6,960 nt of DNA from Candidatus Poseidoniales archaeon (GTDB taxonomy: Archaea; Thermoplasmatota; Poseidoniia; MGIII; CG-Epi1). Each line of letters opens with the position of its first letter. Within the stretch, counting starts at the first letter, position 1. Positions 1 through 6,559 of this stretch are shown one piece after another. The translations under genes and the position numbers were made by a program. A model generated the notes under the pieces. The model saw only the letters and a program-made list of their open reading frames with translations. It ran no database searches and was not told the DNA's origin. Location: assembly GCA_015658585.1 (NCBI GenBank), contig DQOP01000027.1, positions 1-6,960 on the forward strand. The letters run 5' to 3'.

Positions 1-1
1 A

Positions 2-1897
2 GGTACAGCATTGAATGCTTTTGGAACCTATGATATAACCGACTTCAGTGTTGAGGTGTTCGACTCAGACGAGGATCTTCTGTTTAGTGGAGAAACCAGT
101 TCGGAAGCCGTAGATACGGACGACGATGACATCCCGGACACTAATAGATTCGAAGCTGATATTGTTTGGAACTATAATGATCCTGCTGAGCCATCTGAGA
201 ATCATAAGGGTAAGGGCATCTATACCGTTCGTGTATCGGTTGTAAATCAACAGGGTAATGAAGTCTCATTGGATAAATCAATCCAGATGGACGCCTATGG
301 TGTGTACCTCTATACAGCGGAACCTGACCAGAGCGTAGCTGTTGGAGGTGACGTTGAATATCAGGTATTTGTCATGAATGCAGGTGATGAGATGGATAAA
401 TTTATGATAGAGCCCAGTGAGACATCTGACAATTGGGTCGTAAGTCCGTCAACTTGGACAAGTAGTACTCTGGGTTCTGGAGATGAACAGGCAGTTACCT
501 TCACGATTTCCGCATCCGATTCCACAGAAATGGTTGGAAAGAGTGCAGTTGTGATTTTTACGGGTCAATCCGAGAACGCAGTAGTTGAGGAAACATTTGG
601 TTTGATAACAACCACCTCAGTTGGCGCAGAATATGAGGTTTCATTGTATTTCGAGGATGAGGTTTCAGGCCAAGCGGTTTCAAGTCTCAGTACCAAGGGA
701 GTTGCTGGCGAGTGGAATCAGTATACTTTGAGTGTTTCTAATCAAGGTCAAGCGACAGACGGTGTTCAATTGATTGCTCAAGAAGTTCCACCAGACTGGG
801 AGATCAAGTTTGAGTATGGAGATCTGAATGATGGCTCGATAACAGTTGAGGGCATACCACGTTCAGGTGATGGTTACAACGTTGCGAATGTTACGGTGTG
901 GGCTAAGCCAGCACAGGGTGGTGATATTGAGACCGCAGATATTGAATTGATAGGCATATCTCAAGGCAACACTAGCAAAAGTGATACGGCCACCTTATCC
1001 ATAACACGTACTTTTGGTCTCATACTGAGTGTAACTCCTCAAGGCCACTCAGGTATTTTTACAAACAAACAGGCTGGTGAGCAGTTTGAGATTGATCTGC
1101 TTCTGGAATCTGTAGTTAAGGACGAACGAACCATTCGTCTCTACATTCCGGATGATGAGTTACCAGATGGTTGGTCATATAGTTTCAAGGAGGATGGAGC
1201 CACTGTTACTGAGACGTCACTAGATGGAGGCGAAAGCAAACCTTTGGTTCTGTTTATCACAGTTGGTAGCCAGGCAGTCTACAATGATGCAGGATATTCA
1301 TTCAATGCAATGGCCCAGGATATTTCAGATTCGAGTGTTCTTGCTCGTCAAGGGATTACTGTAATGCTAAAGCTTGATTCTGGATTTGCCCTATCATCCT
1401 TACAATATAGGATTGAGGGTGCTTCTCCGGGAGAGAGTCACACCGTCCGACTGAAAATTGATAATCAGGCCAATGGCGATGATAGATTCACACTCTCTGC
1501 AAGTTCTGTTCCGTCAGGATGGAGGGTTGTTTTCCCGGATGGCAATACCTTCGATGTTGAGGCAGCTCGTTCAATCACGGTCCCTATCCAGATTACTGTA
1601 GGTGATGAGGCTGAGGATGGTGACAAAGTAAGTATTATGATATCAGTTGCAAGTCAATTGTCAAATCAGGAAAAACAGCAGAGTTTTGTTATCGAGGTAG
1701 AACAGGGTTTTACGGCTAGATTTTCTTCTGCTCTTGCTGATTTATGGTACATTTTTGTCTTTTTAGGTCTCGTTATAGTTATTGGTGTGGTTACCTATTA
1801 TCGTCAAGAAGATGATTGGGATGAGGATTATTCTGATGATACTGAAAGTGACCGGCCTCCTCCCGAATCAGGTGATGAATGGGATGATTGGAATTAA
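2..1897 (+). CDS. Cell-surface Ig-like repeat protein with C-terminal membrane anchor (5' partial)
   Basis: This is the C-terminal part of a large extracellular protein. The frame is open to the left edge, so the TTG at 11 is probably internal and the true start is outside. Counting from that TTG (628 residues), residues 1-93 look like the end of a PKD-like beta-domain (GIYTVRVSVVNQQG) holding a calcium-loop-like DTDDDDIPD at 35-43. Four beta-sandwich units follow, at about 99-200, 207-335, 335-452 and 457-565. Each has a mid-unit tryptophan after a short loop (DNWVV, PDWEI, DGWSY, SGWRV). This pattern is typical of NEW3/CARDB-type domains in archaeal surface proteins. A hydrophobic helix at about 579-597 is followed by an acidic, Trp-containing tail ending DDWDDWN, predicted cytoplasmic. 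N-glycosylation sequons occur at N293 and N320. No catalytic domain is visible. The role is probably structural or adhesive, and the ligand is unknown. The gene is followed 10 bases later by the nuclease gene, probably in the same transcript. Confidence 0.8.
   Translation, partial: GTALNAFGTYDITDFSVEVFDSDEDLLFSGETSSEAVDTDDDDIPDTNRFEADIVWNYNDPAEPSENHKGKGIYTVRVSVVNQQGNEVSLDKSIQMDAYGVYLYTAEPDQSVAVGGDVEYQVFVMNAGDEMDKFMIEPSETSDNWVVSPSTWTSSTLGSGDEQAVTFTISASDSTEMVGKSAVVIFTGQSENAVVEETFGLITTTSVGAEYEVSLYFEDEVSGQAVSSLSTKGVAGEWNQYTLSVSNQGQATDGVQLIAQEVPPDWEIKFEYGDLNDGSITVEGIPRSGDGYNVANVTVWAKPAQGGDIETADIELIGISQGNTSKSDTATLSITRTFGLILSVTPQGHSGIFTNKQAGEQFEIDLLLESVVKDERTIRLYIPDDELPDGWSYSFKEDGATVTETSLDGGESKPLVLFITVGSQAVYNDAGYSFNAMAQDISDSSVLARQGITVMLKLDSGFALSSLQYRIEGASPGESHTVRLKIDNQANGDDRFTLSASSVPSGWRVVFPDGNTFDVEAARSITVPIQITVGDEAEDGDKVSIMISVASQLSNQEKQQSFVIEVEQGFTARFSSALADLWYIFVFLGLVIVIGVVTYYRQEDDWDEDYSDDTESDRPPPESGDEWDDWN
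113..139 (+). other. Thrombospondin type-3-like calcium-binding loop in the surface protein
   Basis: The codons encode DTDDDDIPD, which matches the alternating-Asp pattern of TSP3-like/dockerin-like loops (commonly DxDxDGxxD). The usual glycine is replaced by Asp here. Such loops often bind calcium and stiffen linkers in archaeal and bacterial surface proteins. Only one copy is visible, and others could lie upstream of the window. Confidence 0.5.
1745..1801 (+). other. C-terminal transmembrane anchor of the surface protein
   Basis: About 19 uninterrupted hydrophobic residues (starting WYIFVFLGLVIVIGVV) precede YYRQ and a roughly 30-residue tail rich in Asp, Glu and Trp. The repeats lie N-terminal to the helix, so they should be outside the cell and the acidic tail inside. 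No archaeosortase-type PGF or PEF motif is seen next to the helix, which argues for a retained membrane anchor rather than a processed one. Confidence 0.75.
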
Positions 1898-1900
1898 GGA
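1896..1900 (+). promoter_or_regulatory. Shine-Dalgarno-like site for the nuclease gene
   Basis: AAGGA lies seven bases before the ATG at 1908 and overlaps the TAA stop of the preceding gene. Position and spacing support the chosen start and suggest the two genes are read from one transcript. Confidence 0.5.
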
Positions 1901-1907
1901 AAACTGA

Positions 1908-3146
1908 ATGCCCGTTTCATTAACCTATTTAGGAGGCGCTTCGGAGGTTGGCAGAGTTGGAGCAGTTTTAGAGGGAGAAGAAGGTCGGATTCTATTGGAT
2001 TATGGAATTCAACCAGATGATCCGCCCAAGTTTCCGCTACCTGCACCGGATGTTGATGCACTTTTGTTGACTCATGCTCACCTGGATCACTGTGGCTTAG
2101 CTCCGGATATAGCAAGCCGGGGAACCCCGGTTGTTTCCACTCCAGTTACAGGCGCTCTTGCTGAAAGAATGGCCCAAGACACACTTAAAGTAGCTGAACT
2201 AGAGAATTATCCACGCCCCTTCCATCCGACTGCAATCGCCGATTTGAATCACTATCTCAGGCCTTCAAAGCCTGGAAAAATTGAATATCGTGGTGGTTTC
2301 GAATTTCAGATGTTCAATGCAGGTCATATCCCTGGCGCAGTCATGTTCAATTTTCCACAGCAGGATTTTCTATTCACCGGAGACATTCATACGGTTGACA
2401 CTCAACTTACCAGAGCAGCTAAACCGAAACCATGCAAGACTCTGGCCATAGAGTCGACATACGGGGGCCGCGATCATCCGGTTCGGGGCCAGATAGAGTC
2501 TGAATTGGTAGATTCTATTGAAGACGTGGTCAATTCAGGTGGCAAGGTTATCCTACCGTCATTTGGACTTGGTCGCTCTCAGGAATTGCTAATGCTTACT
2601 TGCAATTTAGGCTTTGAAGTATGGTTAGATGGAATGGGCCGTGATATAGCTAGAATCCTACAGAAATATCCTGGTTCAATTCGCGATGTATCTTCTATGC
2701 ACAAATCAATCCGCCAGACAAATTTTGTAAAACATAGTCGTCAGAGAGCTGCTGCTTTGAATGCCGATGTTATTGTCACAACTTCAGGTATGCTCAATGG
2801 TGGTCCAGTGCTTCACTATTTGTCCAAGCTTCGCAAGGATCCATCTTCGGCTGTCTTTCTTACAGGATTCCAAGTTCCGGGGACCAATGGCCATTTGTTG
2901 AAAGAAACTGGAAAGATAAGGTTGGAGCGGGACCCTAAATCACCCAGTTTTGATATTCAATGTCAATTCAAAGCATTTGATCTGAGTGGTCATGCAGGCC
3001 ATAGCCAGATCGTCGATTTTATCAATGGTTGTAATCCTGAAAAAGTAATCCTTTATCATGGAGACAATCGTGAGGCCTTTATTGATGATCTAAAGGATTA
3101 TGAGTTGGTGTTGCCTCAAGAGAATGAATCCATAGAGATAGCTTAG
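1908..3146 (+). CDS. Beta-CASP metallo-beta-lactamase ribonuclease, archaeal CPSF2-like
   Basis: This is a predicted zinc-dependent RNase of the CPSF/RNase J superfamily, acting on RNA in the cytoplasm. All landmark motifs are present in order. They are GGASEVGR (9-16), motif 2 HAHLDH (56-61), motif 3 His140 in AGHIPGA, motif 4 Asp159 in FTGDIH, and beta-CASP motif A Glu182 in ESTYGGRDHP. LGRSQELL (221-228) and TTSGMLNGGPV (291-301) follow, then motif B His362 in SGHAGH and motif C His384 in YHGD. The protein has 412 residues and starts directly with the MBL fold. It therefore lacks the two N-terminal KH domains of aCPSF1 (about 630-650 residues), the factor that drives transcription termination, and fits the shorter aCPSF2 class. 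Whether it acts as endo- or 5'-3' exonuclease cannot be read from sequence. Odd points are Val17 where GRS is more usual, and HGD rather than HGE at motif C. It is probably cotranscribed with the upstream surface-protein gene. Confidence 0.93.
   Translation: MPVSLTYLGGASEVGRVGAVLEGEEGRILLDYGIQPDDPPKFPLPAPDVDALLLTHAHLDHCGLAPDIASRGTPVVSTPVTGALAERMAQDTLKVAELENYPRPFHPTAIADLNHYLRPSKPGKIEYRGGFEFQMFNAGHIPGAVMFNFPQQDFLFTGDIHTVDTQLTRAAKPKPCKTLAIESTYGGRDHPVRGQIESELVDSIEDVVNSGGKVILPSFGLGRSQELLMLTCNLGFEVWLDGMGRDIARILQKYPGSIRDVSSMHKSIRQTNFVKHSRQRAAALNADVIVTTSGMLNGGPVLHYLSKLRKDPSSAVFLTGFQVPGTNGHLLKETGKIRLERDPKSPSFDIQCQFKAFDLSGHAGHSQIVDFINGCNPEKVILYHGDNREAFIDDLKDYELVLPQENESIEIA
3143..3146. other. Overlapping stop codons of two convergent genes
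   Basis: The TAG of the rightward nuclease gene (3144-3146) and the TAA of the leftward membrane-protein gene (complement of 3143-3145) share bases. The convergent operons therefore overlap by four bases with no intergenic spacer. Any terminator for either transcript must lie inside the opposite gene. Confidence 0.95.
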
Positions 3147-4246
3147 GTATCTTCAGTATCATAGTCAGCTCCAATAAACATTCTAACAAATCCCAGCAGC
3201 ATGAAAAAGATCAATGAAGTGAAGACTATACCGTATGGTCCCTGCAATTCGACAGAGTCCTGTATTCTCCCCTCGGAAGTTGCCAGATAGTCATTGACAT
3301 TGATTACAACCTCGGCAAGCGTAAATGTAATTATTAACATCACGCCCAAGTTCATAAGGTAACTGACGAATAGAGTCCTTAAGGTTCGAGACACTCCTTT
3401 TTTCTGCGCATCCGTCAATAAGGAGATGTCTAATCCGGCAGGTTTGAATTGCTCAGCATAATTCTCGTACTTTATCGCAGCATATGAGAGTTCAATGTAA
3501 ATGATAAATCCCAATCCAATAAAAATACCACTTGACAAGTACTCATCCCAGGTTCTTTCCTGTTCTTTTACCTCATATCCACAGAAATTGGCATCATGAT
3601 TCTCTAGGCAAAGGTTAGGACTATAGAGGAACCCGATGATAATTGCCAACGCGATTGAACCGGCAATGGCCCATCCCTTTCTTTTCCAGATACCAAAGGC
3701 ACCTAAGAATGCAATTGAACCGAATATCAAGTTCGAGACACGAATTCTCGCATCATCTATCCTTTTTTCGGATCCCTCCATGTCATCATAAAGAATTTTG
3801 ATAGGTTCCCATTTCCAAGCGGTTTGATTCACCTCTGAATTTTCAATTTCAACTTTGGTGGGAATCGCATGTTCACCTACTTTCCAATCCAAAGCCGGGT
3901 CAGAGATGTACTGGGCGAGCAAGATTACCGTGGCCAGAAGTAGGAAAAACTTGTATTTTCCTTTGAATAGAGTAAATGTGTAGAATCCAAAACCGGCTAT
4001 GAAACTCCATACCACAAAAATGGCGGGGTCTGGTTTGAATCCCGGTATGGGTCCCCTCGCATATTTTGTTATTAATGAATCTAGAGGATTGTGATAATTA
4101 TAGAACTCCAGAATAACATAGACCAAAGCTAAGCTGGAGATTATCTTGATTCCGAATATAATAGGATATTCCCCAAAAAAATCCTTGTAATTGATGACCT
4201 CACCTATTTTTGGAATCTTGCTCGGTTTTTCTTCAAGCTCTTCCAT
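3143..4246 (-). CDS. Multi-pass membrane protein, unknown family, in MoxR-DUF58 operon
   Basis: I do not recognise this family. The 367-residue protein shows about eight hydrophobic helices, near residues 28-48, 75-93, 98-113, 171-187, 192-208, 237-257, 290-313 and 338-358. Short Lys/Arg-rich loops (KGKYK at 95-99, KRK at 188-190) place both termini in the cytoplasm by the positive-inside rule. This puts the 114-170 loop outside, with an NQT sequon at N140. It also puts the 209-236 loop outside, with Cys213 and Cys222, which could form a disulfide. The N-terminus is charged (EELEEKPSK). No catalytic motif is apparent. Its ATG follows the DUF58 stop directly (TGA|ATG), and GGTG five bases ahead can serve as ribosome site, so it is very likely translated with DUF58. 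Haloarchaeal moxR-DUF58 clusters also contain poorly characterised multi-pass proteins (as I recall, DUF7519-type). This could be a distant equivalent, but that is a guess. Confidence 0.8.
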   Translation of the reverse strand: MEELEEKPSKIPKIGEVINYKDFFGEYPIIFGIKIISSLALVYVILEFYNYHNPLDSLITKYARGPIPGFKPDPAIFVVWSFIAGFGFYTFTLFKGKYKFFLLLATVILLAQYISDPALDWKVGEHAIPTKVEIENSEVNQTAWKWEPIKILYDDMEGSEKRIDDARIRVSNLIFGSIAFLGAFGIWKRKGWAIAGSIALAIIIGFLYSPNLCLENHDANFCGYEVKEQERTWDEYLSSGIFIGLGFIIYIELSYAAIKYENYAEQFKPAGLDISLLTDAQKKGVSRTLRTLFVSYLMNLGVMLIITFTLAEVVINVNDYLATSEGRIQDSVELQGPYGIVFTSLIFFMLLGFVRMFIGADYDTEDT

Positions 4247-5491
4247 TCAACCACCCTGCAATACAGTATTGACCGATTCGTCAGACTTCCAATCTCCAAT
4301 CTCCATTCCAAAGCTCCTGATTTCCGAAACCATATTTTCTCTTTCCATTCGTGCGATTAACAGTGGTTCCACAGGTATTCTATTCATTTTCTCTTCGAAA
4401 TCAAGGCTAGATGGTGAAATTGTAGTTATTGGATAACCACGACTTATCGTGTTAGTGAACGCCTCCGAAATAGTGAAGTCATCATCTAGAGAACTGAACA
4501 GAATTATTGGAGAGCCACTTGGTATATAGGGTAAAAGATCCTTCAGAACAATTCCCAGCTTTAGATTTCCTTTTGGTGAGATGCTGGAAAGTGCAGTCAG
4601 AATTTTGAAAAGATGGTGCTCACCCCGATCCAGATCCACTTTTTCCACACTTTCTCCGTAAATCATCAATGCCACTTTGTTTCTTTCGTCCAAGAGCTGT
4701 TTTGCGTATGTGGCAGCACCTCTGCAAGACATCTCGAGGGGGGTGTCCCTGCCTCCTCCAACAGCCGAAACTTCTCTGGCATCAACCAATATGATCACGT
4801 CCATGACATCCTCTTTTACAGTTTCATTGACCATCATCTTGCCCGTTTTAGCCAAAGCCTTCCAGTTTACTGACCGCAGAGAATCACCCGGGACAAATTC
4901 CCTGAGTGAATAGAATTCGGTTCCTGAGCCTATCAGATTGAGTGGCATAGCACCTGATAGGAGTTTAGGGGACCTCGATTTTATGATCTGGTACTCCAGT
5001 ACCTCAATCTCAGGAAAGACCGAAAAGCTATGGACGGTGTCTTCAATTCTTTCGTTATAGAAAAGGTCGAAGGCATCCTTGACTCTCATCTTAACAGGGC
5101 CTAGATGGTAATGCCCTCTTATCGGAAGTTTGAGTGTGTATTCGAAGGACACCTCTTGCCATGGTTTCATGTAAAGTAGCGTATAATTTGATCCTTTGAT
5201 AATTCTAGCCTGGGGTGGTAGACCATCATAGATTTCAACGAATCCTAAGCCTAGGCCCGTGTTCTTGACTATGAACTTCACACTCATGGTACCGTCCTCA
5301 AAGATGTTGTCTGAGGTTGTTTCCCTTCTTATCGAGACGTTTGGCATCCATACATCAAGGAAACTGGCCAATACCACGAAGGTTAGCATTACCAGTCCTG
5401 CGCTGATGAACAGATAGTTAAGCCGGATTAGGCCCGCCAAAGTCAGGAATATGGCACCGCCTGCGACTGCTGCCGCTTTTTTACTCCACAT
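4247..5491 (-). CDS. DUF58 family protein (VWA-like), MoxR partner
   Basis: This is a DUF58/COG1721 protein of 414 residues, the usual length. Two N-terminal membrane helices (about 7-23 and 26-46) form a hairpin. A beta-sandwich region follows (about 50-160, with VKFIVKNTGLGLGFVEIYD), then the DUF58 signature GTEFYSLREFVPGD (190-203) continuing to RSVNWKALAKTGK (206-218). A VWA-like fold covers about 230-360, starting DVIILVDAR. Only Asp237 of a classical MIDAS DxSxS is present, the next positions being Arg239 and Val241, so metal binding may differ or be absent. The soluble domains are expected in the cytoplasm, tethered by the hairpin. DUF58 proteins are thought to work with MoxR ATPases in assembling or activating other protein complexes, but no substrate is known here. 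It starts directly after the MoxR stop (TAA|ATG) with only a weak ribosome site (AGAAGA), which suggests translational coupling. Confidence 0.93.
   Translation of the reverse strand: MWSKKAAAVAGGAIFLTLAGLIRLNYLFISAGLVMLTFVVLASFLDVWMPNVSIRRETTSDNIFEDGTMSVKFIVKNTGLGLGFVEIYDGLPPQARIIKGSNYTLLYMKPWQEVSFEYTLKLPIRGHYHLGPVKMRVKDAFDLFYNERIEDTVHSFSVFPEIEVLEYQIIKSRSPKLLSGAMPLNLIGSGTEFYSLREFVPGDSLRSVNWKALAKTGKMMVNETVKEDVMDVIILVDAREVSAVGGGRDTPLEMSCRGAATYAKQLLDERNKVALMIYGESVEKVDLDRGEHHLFKILTALSSISPKGNLKLGIVLKDLLPYIPSGSPIILFSSLDDDFTISEAFTNTISRGYPITTISPSSLDFEEKMNRIPVEPLLIARMERENMVSEIRSFGMEIGDWKSDESVNTVLQGG
4252..4255 (-). promoter_or_regulatory. Ribosome-binding site for the multi-pass membrane protein gene
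   Basis: GGTG on the minus strand (within AGGGTGGTTGA) sits five bases before the ATG and inside the last codons of the DUF58 gene. It matches the GGTG part of the canonical GGAGGTGATC site. It supports the ATG immediately after the DUF58 stop as the true start. Confidence 0.4.
4859..4924 (-). other. DUF58 signature motif
   Basis: This encodes residues 190-211, including RE(F)VPGD, then Arg206 and Trp210. The arrangement R-E-x-x-P-G-D-x-x-R-x-x-x-W is the diagnostic core of DUF58 and is fully kept here. Confidence 0.9.
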
Positions 5492-6559
5492 TTAGTCTTC
5501 TAGTTGTCCCTGCGTTGTTGGTACTTCTACTTCCTCAAGAATCTGCGAGATTATTTCCTCTGTTTTTACACCTTTGATACGTGGTTCTGGCTTTAGTATC
5601 ATTCTGTGTCTGAGGGTGTATATACACAATCTTTTGATGTCGTCAGGTATGACATAGTCCCTTCCATTCAGAACAGCTAAGGCACGTGACAATTTGAACA
5701 ATGACTGCGCTCCCCTAGGGGATGATCCGACTTTAACTCTCGGGTCCTCTCTGGTACGGTGTATAATCTCGACTATATATTCAATTATGGAGTCATCGAT
5801 CTGAACCTTTTCCAAACTTTGCTGCATTTCCAGAAGTTTTTCAGGTGAGGTTATGGCCTTGAGATCATGGTCGTCTTTTCCCCTCTGCTTTCGCTTGATT
5901 AGGATTGCTCTCTCTATAGGCCTACCAGGATATCCCACAGATAGTTTCATCATGAAACGGTCAAGCTGTGCGTCAGGTAGAGGGTAGGTCCCTTCCGATT
6001 CTATGGGATTCTGTGTTGCCAGAACCACGAAAGGTTCAGGAAGCTTGTGTGTGTCTCCTTCGATTGTAACTTGATGTTCTTGCATTGCTTCAAGAAGAGC
6101 AGCTTGGGTCTTCGGAGGTGCTCTGTTAATCTCATCCGCCAATAGCAGGTTGCAGAACAAGGGTCCTTTCCGGAATTGGAATTTCAGATCTTTTTGATTC
6201 CAAATATAGATGCCAGTTATGTCTGCAGGAAGTAAATCTGGAGTGAATTGCACTCGTTTAAAGTTTATTCCCAGAGTTTCCGAAAACGTTGTAGACAACA
6301 AGGTTTTGGCCAGTCCAGGATTATCCTCGAACAAAATGTTTCCTCCAGCTAGGATACCCACTGCACAGAGATCTAGAACTGGTCTTTTACCCATAACGAC
6401 TTGCTCGACTTCACCAAGTACGGCATGCATCAAATCGTGCGTTTCTTGTAAAGAAGGCTCCATGATGTAGGTTTGTATGGCATCACTTTGCTCTTCAGTC
6501 TCTGTTTCTTCTGGCTTTTCTTCCTCTTTTTCTTCCTTCTTTTTTCCAAATAGGCTCAT
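5492..6559 (-). CDS. MoxR-family AAA+ ATPase
   Basis: This MoxR (AAA_3) ATPase is a cytoplasmic hexameric chaperone-like motor. From the ATG at 6559 it has 355 residues. Walker A EDNPGLAKT lies at 78-86, Walker B LLLADEIN at 138-145, sensor 1 in ATQNPIESEGTYPLPDAQ (Asn184), DRF with Arg201, and sensor 2 in GSSPRGAQ (Arg282). All are intact, so it should hydrolyse ATP. The C-terminal lid domain is complete. An unusual feature is a highly charged, low-complexity N-terminal stretch of about 30 Lys/Glu residues before the core, probably disordered. I chose ATG 6559 because it makes an ATGA overlap with the upstream stop. An in-frame GTG at 6568 (three residues longer) is possible but lacks a better ribosome site. 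It is directly followed by the DUF58 gene, the classical partner, which it probably serves at the membrane. Confidence 0.95.
   Translation of the reverse strand: MSLFGKKKEEKEEEKPEETETEEQSDAIQTYIMEPSLQETHDLMHAVLGEVEQVVMGKRPVLDLCAVGILAGGNILFEDNPGLAKTLLSTTFSETLGINFKRVQFTPDLLPADITGIYIWNQKDLKFQFRKGPLFCNLLLADEINRAPPKTQAALLEAMQEHQVTIEGDTHKLPEPFVVLATQNPIESEGTYPLPDAQLDRFMMKLSVGYPGRPIERAILIKRKQRGKDDHDLKAITSPEKLLEMQQSLEKVQIDDSIIEYIVEIIHRTREDPRVKVGSSPRGAQSLFKLSRALAVLNGRDYVIPDDIKRLCIYTLRHRMILKPEPRIKGVKTEEIISQILEEVEVPTTQGQLED
6302..6328 (-). other. Walker A (P-loop) of the MoxR ATPase
   Basis: This encodes EDNPGLAKT, the MoxR form of the P-loop, with the Lys-Thr pair that binds ATP and magnesium. The AKT ending, in place of GKT, is common in this family. 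Confidence 0.9.

Noticed and set aside
65..250. Minus-strand open frame opposite the surface-protein gene
   Set aside because: It is short, antisense to a well-supported coding frame, and shows no motif.
1894..2115. Minus-strand open frame opposite the start of the nuclease gene
   Set aside because: It overlaps the conserved MBL motifs on the other strand, with no ribosome site and no domain.
2117..2130. Short inverted repeat CCGGGG-AA-CCCCGG, considered as a hairpin or operator
   Set aside because: It lies inside the nuclease coding region. The two-base spacer makes a poor hairpin loop, no T-run follows, and the sequence is explained by codons for a Gly-Thr-Pro loop.
1908..3146. Possibility that the nuclease is the termination factor aCPSF1 or RNase J
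   Set aside because: No N-terminal KH domains are present and the length is about 410 residues. The GASEVGR and SGMLNGGPV motifs fit the CPSF branch better than RNase J.
4191..4436. Plus-strand open frame across the DUF58/membrane-protein junction
   Set aside because: It is antisense to both genes, Ser/Ile-rich and without features, so it is a shadow.
4613..4913. Two overlapping plus-strand open frames of 78-86 codons opposite the DUF58 gene
   Set aside because: They lie wholly antisense to a gene with a clear family signature, show no recognisable domain, and have Ser/Thr/Phe-rich composition typical of shadow frames.
6210..6470. Plus-strand open frame opposite the MoxR gene
   Set aside because: It is antisense to the conserved P-loop region, and its openness is explained by codon use of the real gene.
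4247..6559. Possibility that the MoxR-DUF58 genes belong to a defence or phage-related island
   Set aside because: No nuclease, toxin, integrase or repeat is associated with them. The pair is a common housekeeping module, and base composition does not differ visibly from the neighbours.
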